A stretch of DNA of 64,000 nt from Arcuatula senhousia (Eukaryota > Mollusca > Bivalvia > Mytilida > Mytilidae): positions 2,369,501 through 2,433,500 of the forward strand of contig OZ020307.1 of the NCBI GenBank assembly GCA_963971305.1, in the 5' to 3' direction. Each line of letters starts with the position of its first letter. Position 1 is the first letter of the stretch. The notes below the pieces were generated by a model, which saw only the letters and a list, made by a program, of their open reading frames with translations, was not told where the DNA came from and did not search any database. The position numbers and the translations under genes are program-made. Shown in pieces: positions 12,146-25,264 of the stretch.

Positions 12146-14820
12146 CACTTTTTTATAAAAAAAAACTCATAAAAAGTCATGTCCTTACTAAATTGTAATC
12201 ATAAGATTCTAGAAGGTCCGATTCATATTAACATTACCAACTCAAACCAAAATATCTACATAGTTCTAGGCAACGAATGTTACTAAGTCCCCACAATCGC
12301 CAGAATTAGATTGTCTTTGCCTTTTTTTGTCCTCCGAATATGCTCCATGAACTTCTTTGACTATTCTAATAGTCATTACGATACTCTTAATCTTAACATG
12401 AACATAGTAGACTTGAACGATGTCTTTCGATTCTCATTACAACCTACCACCATTAAGTAGTGTGTATCAATCATACAGTTCTTGTCGTGGATACCTTACA
12501 TGGCATTTTATATCCTGTTACACTAGAAACAAATACCCTTGTTTTAATGAGAAAATACAAACCCAATACCAACTTTGTTGACTTTCAATTTCCTTTACTC
12601 TTAACACTGATAAAGTTTCTAAAAAGCATTGACAGTTTAGTTGCAATTTCCTTATATCAATGAAGGTAATCTGCAGTTTCAATTATAATTAATACGGATC
12701 TCCATTATAAGATAAAGACTTTTTGGTACAAGATTTGGAATTATTGATCCAAGTCAATTATGGACTGACAAGTAATTTCACCCGTGACTGTTTTTGTCAA
12801 TTAAAGTCTATTTAATGTTGGAAAATAATTACCCATGATCTTATTAGTCTTAAACTTTACTTAATGACACATGCTATGAGTGTGTTTGATGATGGTAGTT
12901 ACAAAAGTTGTTCATACAAGTTTTCAGCCATTGATGTCTTGATTAAGAAAGTTTTATCACTTGACTCGATGACCTTTGAAGCTTTATACAAAGTATCTAA
13001 TTAAACACGGCAGTGAAAATCCAATCGACTATACTAAGCTTAATTGGTAAATGTTGTGTAATAAGACAAAAACCAGCTTTAATCATCAAGGTATTGTTAA
13101 AACGTTTGGTTCATCTGAAATCAATTCTTAGACTTAGTAGATCATTTGTTTACACAGCATGTAATGGAACAAACCAGAGAACAGCTAATCAAACAAAGTT
13201 TTAAGTCGTGCAAGAGACAGATCTAGCTAATGATAAGATAGTACAAAGCAAAATAACCAGTGTAAAATGCGTATGATTTGTTTAACATACCAAGATACCC
13301 GAAATTGAGCATTTTAGTAAATTGAAAATATATTATGTCAAAAATTTTCAAAAAGAGTGAAGTTTGGTTTTCTATTTTCTGACTTTTTGCATATTTGGAA
13401 GTAAATATTCACATTGATTACATAAAATATTTTAAAACCAATTAAAAGATATTTTATTGAACAATGGCAATATAGTAACGGTTTGGTTAGAGTTTTTGTG
13501 TGTGCTCTTGTGGTGTTTTCATTTTGAAAGGCCGGGGGGTAAGGTAGTTCGATGTAAAATATATCCTAAAAGGTCTTACCAATAACAGATTTTTTTCGTT
13601 ATCTTTTATCTGTACATTTCTGAAAAGATAAAAAAGGAAAATGTAAATAACACAATCTGGTGAAAATGTAACTGTATCTTTCATCAAACCATTTACAAAG
13701 GACAAGATGTGATAAAAGGCCAATTTTGCACCTTTTTTTAAACAATACTTAAAATGAGCTGGAAATATGCAATATATACTAAACATTAGTAAAAATATTA
13801 TTTACTAGCATGATTTTGTTTAAATTTATCCATTTTGATGCTAAAATAATTACCTTAAGGGGGCTCCAGGGTCTAAATTTGAAATTATAGATATTTCTGC
13901 AGTTTGGCACATTTATAGTCCTTTGTGCATGGATAAAAAATATGCAATAAAAATTGGGGTCACCGTTCATTTAAGCCCGCTATTAAGGTTCTAGAAATAG
14001 GCTATTTCCCATCTATTTTATATAGATTATATAGGAAAAATGATAGTTTAAAGCTTAAAAAATGACATAGAAAAAAATCTAAACAACAGGATTTCTTCAA
14101 ATTTGCAAAGAATGTGTGTTTTAATGCATTCTGGAAAGAGAATAAATTAAAAGTAGGGGTCACCTGCAAATAAAAAAATGAAATTAAAAAAAAAACTGTT
14201 GGAAATTTGGCATTTTTCACACAAAATAAAGAGAAAATGAGAGGATTCCAATGTAAAACATGGCATACAGAAAGAAATGAACAATAGAATTTCTTCAAAT
14301 TTGCACAATGGCTGTGTTGTTTAATGAAATCAGTGACGATGCTACAAACATTGGGTGGATTTACTGATACAATACCGCTGCCCAAAAAAGATGCACAAAT
14401 TTAGACCTGCGAGCCTCCTTAACTGCATTTAAAATTGTGATTTAGTGAAAAACTGTAAAAAAAAACCTGCAAATTTTGAGTAGTTTTGGTTTTTCTGGCA
14501 AATTTGACTATAAGCCACATGGAGTACCACAATCATAATTTGTGTAAATAATCATTTATAACAAACAACTTTAAAATAATGTGATACACAGTGTGGCTCC
14601 TAGTTTAATTCAGACTTTACATTATTTCGACACTTTTTCACAAAAATGCAGAATTTGATGACGTCACTGCGATGTTATAAATGAGATTTTGTAAAAAGTA
14701 CAGTTATTTTGCTATACCTTGATCATCTAAGATTTAATTGAGAATTGTCACACCGTATTTCATAAATTTTAAAATTATGCCAAATTTGAAGACCAAATTT
14801 AGCATTTATCATATATCTTA
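12146..14820. other. AT-rich DNA with weak internal duplication
   Basis: I see no supported gene. Near 14060-14330 two stretches resemble each other: 'AAATGACATAGAAAAAAATC' then 'ATTTCTTCAAATTTGCA', and 'ATGGCATACAGAAAGAAATG' then 'ATTTCTTCAAATTTGCA', about 215 bp apart. This suggests an old tandem duplication. The minus-strand ORFs at 13487-14385 have no recognisable domains. Confidence 0.4.
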
Positions 14821-14829
14821 AATGAAATA

Positions 14830-15411
14830 GTGGGTTAAACCAGGTTTTATCACACCAAACCTCCTATTCCGTTGCGATCTTAAATTCCTGTAACACAAAA
14901 TACGACACGGTTGTGAGACATAAAAGGGATAACAAGGTATCATCTCAGTCCAACAAACCAAATACGAAATAATTAAAAATATCTCGAATAATTTCATCTG
15001 ACATAACTTAGAATTTTGATATAGGTGGCTGATATCGAAAGAAAAGAAATATTAAGAGACCGTAAGAGAGTGTTTACCTATAACATTGATCTTAGAGTCG
15101 ATCACGGAATAAACGATGTGTGTACAAAATCTGAAAAATGGTACAAGACCTGACATATCGGTTATTGTGAAATGCAACCAGTTAAAATTAAAATCGTATG
15201 TTTTGTCGAATATTTTTGTATTGAGCATGCAGATTCGGTGGTTTTGTTAATATTTAACTCTGGAGGATAAATTTTAGGAATCCATTAGTAATAGAAAGAT
15301 TAATCTTCTTGTTCATTACGAGTTTTTGAAGACATTCAGTCTTATAAGAGCATAAAAACAAGTTGGCGAGGAGAGTGGCACAGTTTGTGCCCATGACAAT
15401 GCCAATTAAGC
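14830..15411 (-). pseudogene. Decayed family 3 RT element: RT fragment plus tail
   Basis: On the minus strand, from about 15411 leftward, the translation contains 'MGTNCATLLANLFLCSYKTE', which matches the RT block 'MGTNCAPLL.DLFLYSY' seen at 23499. The rest of the RT is lost. From about 15000 to 14833 the sequence matches the family 3 tail ('GTAACACAAAATACGACACG' and the half-module 'CCAGGTTTTATCACACCAAA' then 'TTGCGATCTT' on the plus strand). I infer a 5'-truncated, internally deleted copy of a probable Penelope-like element. The assignment to that order is from motif resemblance only. Confidence 0.55.
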
Positions 15412-15429
15412 ATTTTTCAAACGTTCAAG

Positions 15430-18320
15430 AGTAAAAGATCATGAAAAATAAACGGTAACCCAAATTTTAATTTTTTTGATATTTGAATTAAGCTTATCAG
15501 TGTTTCAGTGTGTTTTACTTTGGCCTTTGATTTTGATGATTGTCCAGCCTGAAATATGTGAACAATAATTAACTTTTATCGGTTCTTAAATGGCTTAAAT
15601 GTAAATTGATAACCTCCGATATTAAACATATTATTATAAACTCAATAAAAAAATAATTTAATTTCAGAATCAATATTTGTATTGAGCACTAATCAAACGG
15701 TATATAAAAAATATTATTGTAGCAAGACCCACTTTTACTTTGTGATAAAGATACCCTTTAATTAAGATGGAATATTCATCATCATCAGAATGAATAACCG
15801 TGGCATCATCAATTGACAGGCTATTCTCTTCTTCTGTTTTTGCATTCATTTAACTCATGACGTCCTAGAAATGCTATTAAGAAGCGTTCAGGGTGAAACT
15901 GGGTTTAAAAGCCAATCTATAACTCATGCTCCGTTTAAGCGTCTGGCGATTTTAATAGAAAAGTCTTTAAAACACATTTTGTAGGAGCCAAACCTTCAGA
16001 CATTTCTGTTTCTTGTTACAAAGCATTTGTGAAGAAGTCAAATTGTTAAACTTTTTTTGACGTATTTCTTATAAAGAATGTTGATGTTGCATTATAAAAA
16101 ATACGATATTATTTAGAAAGAAACAATGTACGTCTGACTTGAAACACAAAAACATGTCTCTTTATAAAAATAATGAACTAGTCAATTAATTCCAATAATA
16201 TATAGTCTTCATTGTATTCATTATCAAAGGAACAATATAAATGTTGATCTTACATAACATTTCAAAATGTCAGACCTGTTCAAACGGGCCAGTATTGATT
16301 GATTCTATGTATTGTTTCCTTTTCAAAAGGAGATTTTAAAGCAACGGCTTATAATTACCAAATGACCATTGCAGAACTAACACAGAAGAAAATAGATAAT
16401 CTCGATTTTTTTCTTACCAGACGTTGAAAGTCATGAGACACGAATATGATCACGAAGATCTCAAAATTTCAAACTTAAAGAATGAAACACGCTACCTAAT
16501 TATAATGTAGGATAAGAACTTTAACCGTTAAGGTTCGTTATTTCATGTACATTTGATGGCTGTAATTTCTCAATAAAAGTGCAAATGTTTCAGGAAATTG
16601 TTCTTATATTACAATTTAGACCCTTCTTTGGTTGGATTACTTAGCATCAGAAATTACCCTGTCTTTACATTATATGTGTCCCTTTATCCTCTTATCTTTT
16701 TATGGTAATTGACGGATGATTATGTTGCGTTGAAATGACGGGCTTTGACTCGGTGTCTCTTATGAATATGAATTCCAGTCAAATTGTCATTACATACAGC
16801 AAGCTTAAACAATATTACATCACTTTGACAAGATAATAATACTATGTTGTCAAAATAATACGTATATTTAAAATAACTGTACGTAAAAAGATTATGACCG
16901 AACATACACTTTTTAAACTAATCCGAAGATAAGGATAATTCTGGCGCATTTTCGAATTGCTTTTTGACATCATCTTGTAATAATATTTTACTAACGATCA
17001 GAGACAATAATGTTCTATTTATATTTGTTAAGATCTTTTTCGTGTTAAAGTTATGTGAATGGGATAATGGTAAAAAGGCACTCACACCTTAGTTATTTGT
17101 TTATTTGTTTTTGCTTGTAACACTTCTCTCTGCTCTTTATATTGCTATATCTTTTATTATACCCTGTTTGGCACTAAGTCTTAATCCTCTTTGATTCTAA
17201 AAGTATTTTTAAAGATATATAAACTTGTAAATATATGATTTAACTGAACTTTAAACATTTTAAAGTTTTAATCTTAGCTTTTGCATTCTGTTTTTCATAT
17301 GTTCAATTTTAACTTTTTTATCACTCATTACTGGATGACCCTCACTAAATTGATGTAAGCAACTCGACGGGTATATCATAACAAGCAGAGCACTTAAGTT
17401 CGTACTCGTTTTCAATTGAGTTCGCTTTAAATGATTTCTTAAATTGTTTGGCGTCGTACAACAAACTTGTCTGTGGCGTCGAAAAATAATTCTGCATGCT
17501 TATGCCAATGTTATCTGATTTAGATCAACCCCATTAGTTTGGACTTTTGTTTGGTATCAAAGTCATCAATGTCATTAAATTATGTAACTAAAAGCAAATT
17601 CCAAATATGAAGATGTTCGAAATTTCTGACAAGTTAAACTGTAAAAATTCGTAAATTAATCATCAACGTAATCTGGAAATATATTTCACTTTAAGGCTTC
17701 GAATTGATACTTTTGTTCCAATCTCTGTTTGTTTTTGTTAACTTATTTGCAACAATCAATATTTTGGAGTTTCTTTAATACATAAACAGTATAGTTAATA
17801 CAATTTAACTACGGAGTGCAAAATGGGGTTCATTTGCAATCTGGCAATCTGTAACGTTACGACAATGAAACATTGAGATGAATAGCATTGCTCTTTTCTC
17901 TGATTGTTTCATCGATCGATATAAATACATGTATTATTTAAGCATTAATTACTTAGCAGATGTCTAACTATTAAATAAACATAAACTTGATTTATTTGAG
18001 AACATTTTATCTTCATAAATTAACTTTTTAAGAGCAGTTCCAGGAAGTTATGTTAAAATTTCAGAGTTCAGCCTATAAGGGTTTCAGTGCCGATTGAATA
18101 TGGAGCAATATTTACTTCTTTGTAACATGACATTAAATCAGTAATCAAAGTTCAATGAAAATCTGTGTAAAAAATCCTGGCATTTCTATAATGGAAACAG
18201 ATTTATTTTATTGTTGTCAAGAAAATGAGAAACCACGTGTACAAGATACAATATACAAGATGTTTTATTTAAACCAATTAAAGGTTCCCAGTACTGAGAT
18301 ACAAAATTACAAAAAAAAGT
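15430..18320. other. AT-rich DNA without recognisable features
   Basis: No ORF above 61 codons and no identifiable repeat or RNA gene. It is probably intergenic or intronic. Confidence 0.4.
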
Positions 18321-18333
18321 TATGATTTGTGAT

Positions 18334-18540
18334 AATTATATATATATATATGATTTATCTTTACAATACATCAAATAAAACAAAAAGGGAAAATAAATGA
18401 AGAAAAGTAAATATTTGGAGTATCATGTAGGAACCCACTGTGTAAAGGAGAAGAGGACAGGGAGACAGCTAGTTTTTATTTTGTTCATATAGTTTTATAA
18501 ATATTGGATACATTATAATAATAATAATAATAATAAATAC
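18334..18540. repeat. Simple repeats (TA)n and (ATA)n
   Basis: A TATATATATATATA run lies near 18338-18352 and an (ATA)n run near 18515-18537. The second sits just 3' of the minus-strand LINE end described next and may be its simple-repeat 3' terminus. Confidence 0.6.
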
Positions 18541-18599
18541 TAATATAATCAATGGAACGGAATATTTAAGGAGTAGTTGTTAATATGTTTGATCTCTCT

Positions 18600-18843
18600 T
18601 CAAATAGTTCAACAAGTATTTTAAATAATAGATTTATCTTCAGAGGTCATGAACCATATAAATTGCTGTCTTTCTGAAAGACAAGAAAAGTTGTGGAATT
18701 CTTTAGAAATTTTATTTAAATGGGGAGTTCTTAGTTGGTGAAGTTTAGTACACTTCATAAGAAAGTGAAATTCATCTTCAATACTTTCCCTGCATAATTC
18801 ACAAATTCTCTCTTCTGGCATAAGGCCAATATATCTGCCCTTT
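18600..18843 (-). pseudogene. LINE C-terminal cysteine motif fragment
   Basis: The minus-strand translation reads GRYIGLMPEERICELC then 'IEDEFHFLMKC', giving the C-x2-C ... H-x4-C knuckle found at the C-terminus of many animal non-LTR retrotransposon RT proteins. The fragment is about 70 residues, opens abruptly after a stop near 18845, and ends at TAA near 18621. The (ATA)n run downstream fits a LINE 3' end. It could be any of several LINE clades; too little remains to tell. Confidence 0.55.
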
Positions 18844-18849
18844 CAATTT

Positions 18850-20350
18850 TTAGTATTACCCGATAGTCGTGATCTAGCTATTTCTTCCGCGCAAGAAACC
18901 GTTTCTCCCTCGAACAATATTGATGTCTAGAACGTTGCATTCATTGGTCGATGTCAATGCATAAACGTTGATTTTTAACTCATATAATTCCATTGTTACA
19001 TTTGAACGTCAAAATAATCTTATATTGACCAACAGCATTTTTCAAAAAAATATATAAACACCGCTGATTTATTCAGTCCTAATAAGTTTCCGATTTTGTT
19101 GTTAGACTTAAGAACTCCTCTAGACCGCGGGTTTTCCTGAACAAAAACAAAACAGATTTTTGTTTTGGCACATTGACCCTCCTTTTTATGACATTACCGG
19201 TATTTGAATGTAAAGATCAAGGAATACCTTAGCATAAAACGCTCTAAATTCTTGATACAACGGGTTCAAGTTACACATCGTACAAATGTAGAGGAATTCG
19301 GTTTCCCCGCGAAATTGACGTCGTCTATGTTAAAAGCGAGCTCACGGACCTTTAGAATTCTTATTGTCATTAGATAACCTGGACAGATATCTATCATTTC
19401 CATCACAAGTACTCCTGGGATGTACGATTTTACAGCTTACAGTATACAATATTTCATACAAAAATATTTTGAAATATTTACTATTTTTAATAGCAAGTAA
19501 TTGTAAGACTGATTAGAATAGTAGCTTTCAGATTGAAATGAATATGATTGACTTTTCTGAAGATTTTTAGGATAGCGTAAAAATCTTAAGAAATGTCATA
19601 ATTAATGATACATCTGAACGCTAATTGGCACTTTAATTAAATGACGATATTTTTTTCTAATAAGAATGTTTAATAACGTATAGAATGTTTCATGAAAATC
19701 AATATTACTTTAAGATTTTAACGTCCTATAAGAAGGCCGACAGCTCTACTATTCTATAAAAAAGTATTACAATCTCCGGGTGCATTTTCAAATGTAATGC
19801 CATCATGCTTGCAAGCCTAAGGTATGTGACTATCGATGTAATATGCTGCGTGAAAATAGAGTTTAAGTGGATTATTACTTTTTTTTTATTACTATTTTTT
19901 TATATTTAATTTTTAGGTGAATACTATAAATGAGAATTGTAAATTCAAAACGATGTCTGTAGCATAAATATAAAAATTCAATATAATGCCAATGGTATTG
20001 GACTTTTCAAGTGCGCAAAAGATGAAAGAAAAGAAACACGACTTTGACTTTATGACAAAAACACAAAACAACAACAATACATTCTAACAGAAACGGGGAC
20101 CAACCGGCAAAAATGCTTTGGAAACTTAATTTTACAACTTGAAGTTATCAAAAATGCTTTAATTTCTGTGCAGGACGAGCTCACTCCGTGGCTGACTTAT
20201 CGTCACTGACGCTCATGCAAACAAAAACAGAAGATGGTCAATGTAATTTTAGCGAAAGTGCGTTTGCCTTCAATATGGTGAAAATTTTTTTCTTCACTGG
20301 TACATTAATTACTTAAGTTAAGTTGGTACACATGTAGAAACATAATTTTA
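18850..20350. other. AT-rich DNA; one core-promoter-like site
   Basis: No supported ORF. At 19051-19057 there is TATATAA and, about 24 bases downstream, TTCAGTCC (19072-19079), an arrangement like a TATA box plus initiator on the plus strand. No reading frame of note follows, so a promoter is only a possibility. Confidence 0.25.
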
Positions 20351-20825
20351 ATGAAAGAACCTTAGTGAGCACGCTCGCATATCCCAAGCGTCCACATTTT
20401 AGACAGATACTTTCTATTTTGAGTTAAGAAACAAAAGTCCGTTTACTGAAAAAGTGTAAGTCGTCTCTTTAAACAGAAACTAGATAATCGAAAGATCTAA
20501 AAATCTATTCCACCATTTGCGACCCCTACTTGAAGCTGCATACCATAAGTAGTTGGTGAGAAATATGTTACGAACATTTTCGACCCTGAAAATTTAGTGA
20601 AATAGGTTTTTAGTCGTTTCTTTAAAATAGAAAGAGATTATCAACAGACTTGAAACATATCCCACACAATATGGTACCCCTACCTGAAGCTTAATACCAA
20701 ATATCAAAAACCTAAGATTGATTTGTGGTGAGAAATCTATTACAATTTTTTTATCATGGGCAGACGGACAAGCGGACTAGTAAATACATTATACCCTTCG
20801 CAACTTCGTTGCGTGGGTAATAGTT
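20350..20825. repeat. Dispersed-type repeat with two 150-bp tandem units
   Basis: Two units start near 20456 and 20608, each with 'AGTCGTYTCTTTAAA', a 'GATTATCRA' block, and 'ACCCCTACYTGAAGCT', ending 'GGTGAGAAATMTRTTAC'. The right side ends with CTTCGCAACTTCGTTGCGTGGG, containing a small hairpin (GCAACTTCGTTGC). It has no coding content. Confidence 0.5.
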
Positions 20826-20829
20826 AAGA

Positions 20830-21330
20830 AAATATTACATTAAAAGTATAACACATGAAACTATATTTGAAAATATATATTCTGGGAAATATGTTGCAAA
20901 AGTCACATTGCGCGTTTTACATTTCCTATTTTATTGTAAAAGTAGAGGGTGAAGCCTTTGAATGTAAACTCTCAGTTTAGTAACAAAGTATATATTTGTC
21001 TTATTTTTAGCACAGTCATAACAATTTTCGAAGAATGCACAAAAATACACACTCAAGGGAGACTTTCACAAAACTCTTAATAACAAATGTGTTGATTTCA
21101 ACTTTCTAGTCGTCATTTTTTTTTCTTTTTGTATATAGCAACATTCTGTCCGCGCCAGCTTATGGGGCTTTCATATCATAACTGAAGCATTCCAGAGCTA
21201 GTTCCTCATGATTGACACGCAAATTGCTTTAACATTGTAATGCTACTTTATTGTTTTCTTCACTTAAGAAATATTTTGGAAAACAAATATGAGATATGAT
21301 TCACTCAGCTGAGCACAAATATTAGATTGT
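20830..21330. other. AT-rich DNA without recognisable features
   Basis: Nothing identifiable lies between the tandem repeat to the left and the family 1 tail to the right. Confidence 0.4.
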
Positions 21331-21334
21331 AAAA

Positions 21335-21605
21335 GGGTTTTGTTTGTTCTTCTTTACCGGATTTGACACACTGAATTGATCGTTAGCATCGCGACAGGTG
21401 TGTTGCAACAAGCAGGATCCTCTTACGCTTCTTGAGCACAATAGTTCACTCTCGTTACGACTTAAGAGCGCATTGTTTATTGCTATTCAGTTTATTTAAT
21501 TTGTTTTTACTAGATACGTATTTTCCATTTCGGACTTTTGACATTCGAATTCCCATTTTGTACCTCTCTGGTCATTACAATCTATCAGCAAATGAATCAA
21601 TCGGG
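21335..21605 (+). repeat. Family 1 tail repeat, copy b
   Basis: The head 'TTGTTCTTCTTTACCGGATT', the middle 'GAGTTCACTC'-like block and the end 'GACTTTTGACATTCGAATTC' are in the same order as at 11-275, with a deletion in the second half. Confidence 0.65.
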
Positions 21606-22360
21606 CCTAGATTCTAAACTGAGTAATGGGTGTGTCTTGTTGTAAGACAATCATCCGTATCTATGCAAAGAATCAGTTTAATTCCAAAAGCTATAGAATA
21701 ACATAGCTAACATTGCGACTCCGGATCAGAATGTTAGTGCATAAACTTTCGTTTGTCATTGAGCTTGTTAAGTGGATATTTCGAGATGTATATGTCAACT
21801 CAAAACCTGAAGCAAGATGAGTCATGATATCAATTCAGATCATATTAAAATATATTTTGAGCATTGAAATGTTGGAATAAAAAACTAATTTTTAGAATTG
21901 TTTAACCATTTTTACTGATGTGGATGACAATTTATTTATGGATATAAACATTGAATTAAAATAGAAAAGCCTTTATCATTTGAATTTGTATACAAGGGCT
22001 TGTAACGCTAATTAAAGTATTCCCATGATTTTAGATAAATCAATAAATGCGAGATTCGAACACAATCTTTTGTATTATTTTTGAACTATTTGCATCAAAT
22101 ATCAGTTGACTTGATATAATAAAGCCATATTTCACTTTAAATGTACGTACGTTTAATTAGCGAAGACGAAATTCTTCTAAAAATGAACGAAGAAACTTCT
22201 CAATTAATCAAATGCACACGTCGAAAGTCATTGTACGCTGAATGATTTTATTACATTTGAAACTTGAATATAAAATAATGTAGCTTGTAAGTGCCTCTTA
22301 TTCATTTTTTGTACAATCCAGAAAGCACTACCAGCAACCACAAAGAATGAACAAATATTG
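21606..22360. other. AT-rich DNA without recognisable features
   Basis: No supported ORF, RNA or repeat was seen before the next family 1 tail copy. Confidence 0.4.
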
Positions 22361-22369
22361 ATATGCCCA

Positions 22370-22570
22370 AAGTATAAAAGAAGCAAAGAGGCATCAATAA
22401 GACATTTGAGTGTCAAAAGTCCAAAAAGGCAACGACGAAACCAGTAAACAAGAACAAAAACAGCAGGAAGAAACACAAAACACAAAATCAACCGAACGGG
22501 AATCAACAACGCGAACTCAAGTCGAACTCATGTGCTCCAGAACAGTAAGCGATTCCTGCCTGCAATAGCA
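22370..22570 (-). repeat. Family 1 tail repeat, copy c (minus)
   Basis: Reading the minus strand, blocks for 'CTGGAGCACATGAGTTCG', 'GAACTCGCGTTGTTGATTCC' and the TTTGACACTCAAATG-type end match copy a in order. It continues into other sequence where copy a has its head, so it is truncated. Confidence 0.6.
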
Positions 22571-22664
22571 TATGAATTTTAAAATTATAATTTAAGCACG
22601 AAATTGTGGAGTATAATATATATATTTTAAAGTTTAATATTTAGATAAATATATAACACAATAA

Positions 22665-23000
22665 CCGAACTTAGAGGATAAATCTGAATATTCAAGAGCA
22701 AAGACAAAGCATAAAAGACATACCGGAAAAATTGAAGTTCGCAGTAATCCTGACTTGGTGCAGGCATTTTAAAAAAAATGGTGGGTTATACCCGGTTTTA
22801 TGGCGCGCCAAACCTCCTCTTCCATTGCCATCTTAGGGTGCAATAGAAACAAAAACAAAAAAACACAACATGGCTGTGAAGGGGTGATCAACTCAATACA
22901 ACAATCAGCCAAACAGTAATCAAAACAATCACTAACCATTACGTTTAACATAATTTTGAATGTTTTTTCACCAAAGGCTGATACCGATGGAAGAATTTTT
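22665..23000 (-). repeat. Family 3 tail with GATCGC-type module
   Basis: The block 'GTAATCCTGACTTGGTGCAG' to 'CCTCCTCTTCCATTGCCATC' (22737-22832) is a mutated copy of the 95-bp module seen intact at 58743 and 59029. Here both terminal inverted repeats carry changes. It lies directly 3' of the minus-strand RT fragment at 23056-23640, which links the module to that retroelement. Confidence 0.6.
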
Positions 23001-23055
23001 TTTTAAAGTATTCTCTTACAACCCTGTCTAATAGTTCACCACAGAGAATGCGGTG

Positions 23056-23640
23056 TCATATTAAAAAAAAACTGAAAAAATTGCACACAAGCCCTGGCAT
23101 ATCGAATACTAGTAAGTTTTGAAATATAAACACCATAAGCAGGTGAAGTAGGTATGTTACTTTCCAGGTTAGGGACCTCAATAAATTGAAAATAAAAGTC
23201 GCCTCTTTAGTCGAAAATATTTGTTTCCCCCTGTCAAATTCGAGATGCAAATCAAAGAATGGCGTAAAGCAATTGGATTCGATGGTTTATTTAATCTCTT
23301 ACTCTGGAGTCTATATTGAAGGAATCCATCTACCAAACGAAGCGTTGTTGACAGATATGACATCATCAATATATCTGAAAGTTAAATTAAAGGACCTTGT
23401 TTCTTTCATCTTCTTGTTCTTTGTGAGTTCCCGAAGAAATTTAGTGTCGTAAGAGTATAAAAACAAGTCGAGAAGGAGAGGAGCACAATTTGTGCCCATT
23501 GAAATGCCTATTTATTGTTGGAGTCTCTCCCTCAAATGTGACAAATATGCTCTCAATAAGGAAATCTGGCATAAAAAGATCTGAAGGTTTTAACATTACT
23601 GCTTCAATATATATTGTACAATATAACTCCAAGCCGAATT
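23056..23640 (-). pseudogene. Family 3 reverse transcriptase fragment (Penelope-like?)
   Basis: On the minus strand the frame from 23499 reads MGTNCAPLLLDLFLYSYDT, then the catalytic FRYIDDV box, and stops near 23311. Further along (about 23250 to 23090) the family signature continues across frameshifts: DLHLEFDRG in one frame and 'SNIPTSPAYGVYISKL' then 'RYARAC' in another. The same order of blocks is seen in the family 1 RT at 34880-35302. This is the C-terminal half of an RT. I infer Penelope-like from the G-x-x-MGTNCAPL and YIDD-V motifs and the lack of LINE-type features. At least two frameshifts make it a pseudogene. Confidence 0.7.
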
Positions 23641-24640
23641 GTTAAAAGGAATAAACCATGGTGATAAACAAAAAAGTTCGGACGATATTTTTATGCCTAA
23701 ATTTACTGAATTTTCTCAAATAACTGTTTTCAGCGTCTGACTTACAAAATTTTTAAGGAAACTCGTAGAACACAGATTCCAATAACTGTAACATTCACTT
23801 GAATAAATAGAAAAAAAACACCAATCTAGCTTTTAATAAACTCTATCTAACATTATTAAATTATCAATAACTTATTACAAGTGTAATTTATTCCATATAT
23901 TTTTTTAAAGCATATTATATTACAATAAAACATGAATGGGTTAAATAACGTCAAGAATGTAAATGTTGACGTAAATTGATTGATTGATTGATTGGTCCAT
24001 TCGGCAATATTTTAGCCATAATCGGGACATAAACATATTGTAATATGTTAATAAAAGTTTGATATAATACAAGTAAAAGATAAAAAAAAAACTTTTAAGA
24101 TGAATACACTAAAATAAAAAAAACTAATCATAGCCATAAAATAACATAAAAAACGTACTTAAATGAAATAAATATTAAGTATAATTCTCAACAAAAGAAT
24201 TTACAAACGGTCATTTTTACTAAAAGAACTATGGTATAAAAAATTAAAGATATGTTCACGTAATGAAAGTGTTACTTACTGCCATTTTTTTTTATAAAGA
24301 AAATATTTTAATACATGTAAAATTCGTAATGCTTTACTACGATTTGTATCTAGAAAGCACCGTGTCTTTATAATTGTTCTCTACTTTTTTTCTAGTACAG
24401 GAAAGCAGTAGGCTGCTTTTAAAACCTAATAAAATCTTAATAACTATTGATTTTCGTGCAACTTTTCCATGTTACTTAAAATTTCTTACATTATTATAAA
24501 AAGATTACAGTCTTGTTTCATCACCAATAATTGTTCAGCAGGTTCTCTTGTTGTAATAGCTTTAACGTTGCAGAAGAATTAACGGTTGTGGTTCATGTCT
24601 TTACTTTTCTTTTAACTCGCAATAAAAATCACGTAGTTGT
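23641..24640. other. AT-rich DNA with a (GATT)n run
   Basis: A GATTGATTGATTGATTG microsatellite lies near 23978-23995. Otherwise it is A- and T-rich with no supported feature. Confidence 0.45.
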
Positions 24641-24830
24641 GCTGTTAATTATTTGATCTATAAAGCATTTTACCTTTCATACGCCTTAACATTTTGCATA
24701 TATAGAATGCATTTAAGCTATTGTTTAAAACCCAAGGGCAATGTTTCAATGGTATCGTACGACATCGTCGAACGATTGTCTGGCAACGTGTCGCAGTCTT
24801 CGGATACCTTTTCGAAAAGGTCGAAAAAAA

Positions 24831-24960
24831 GGCTTGTGGCCCCACCATATCAGAACATTAAAAAAACTTAAGTCTGAGAATATTCTAAACTCAATGCATA
24901 AACAATGGAAGTTGAGAATATTCTCAGACTTAAGAATATCATTTTTGGTTTGTGGGGCCG
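24831..24960. repeat. Foldback hairpin element
   Basis: CTTAAGTCTGAGAATATTCT (24867-24886) is perfectly inverted at 24915-24934, giving a 20-bp stem with a 28-base loop. Outside it, GTGGCCCCAC (left) and GTGGGGCCGG (right) extend the pairing loosely. It resembles a foldback or MITE fragment and is immediately followed by the TA-flanked MITE at 24997. Confidence 0.65.
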
Positions 24961-24996
24961 GGGCCTGGCTCCTGAGCCAGAAAGACAAAGGCTATA

Positions 24997-25257
24997 CACA
25001 GACAGTTTGTCTTAACGTTAAGATAAGATTAACACTAATTAAACGTTATTATAATGTAAAATCATTTTTTGTTAAATTAACGTTAGTTTAACATTAAAAT
25101 ATTTAGTCTTTATTTAAACATTTTGTGTTAAACTTTTTAACGTGAATTTTCCTGTTGAATAATTCGACGTCAAATGTTAAACTTTTACGTCAAATAAATA
25201 ATCGAAGCTCTATTCACGCTCGTTTATCATTAATTAACGTTAACAAAACTGCCTGTG
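24997..25257. mobile_element. MITE with CACAGRCAGT ends and TA target site
   Basis: The left end CACAGACAGTTTGTCTTAAC (TTAACGTTAA at its inner edge) is inverted at the right end, where the complement reads CACAGGCAGTTTTGTTAACG, giving terminal inverted repeats of about 25 bp. Both ends are flanked by TA (24995-24996 and 25258-25259), the target used by Tc1/mariner-type transposases. The interior is AT-rich with several AACGTTAA and AAACATT motifs in both orientations and has no ORF. I infer a non-autonomous mariner-type element. Confidence 0.65.
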
Positions 25258-25264
25258 TAAGCTA

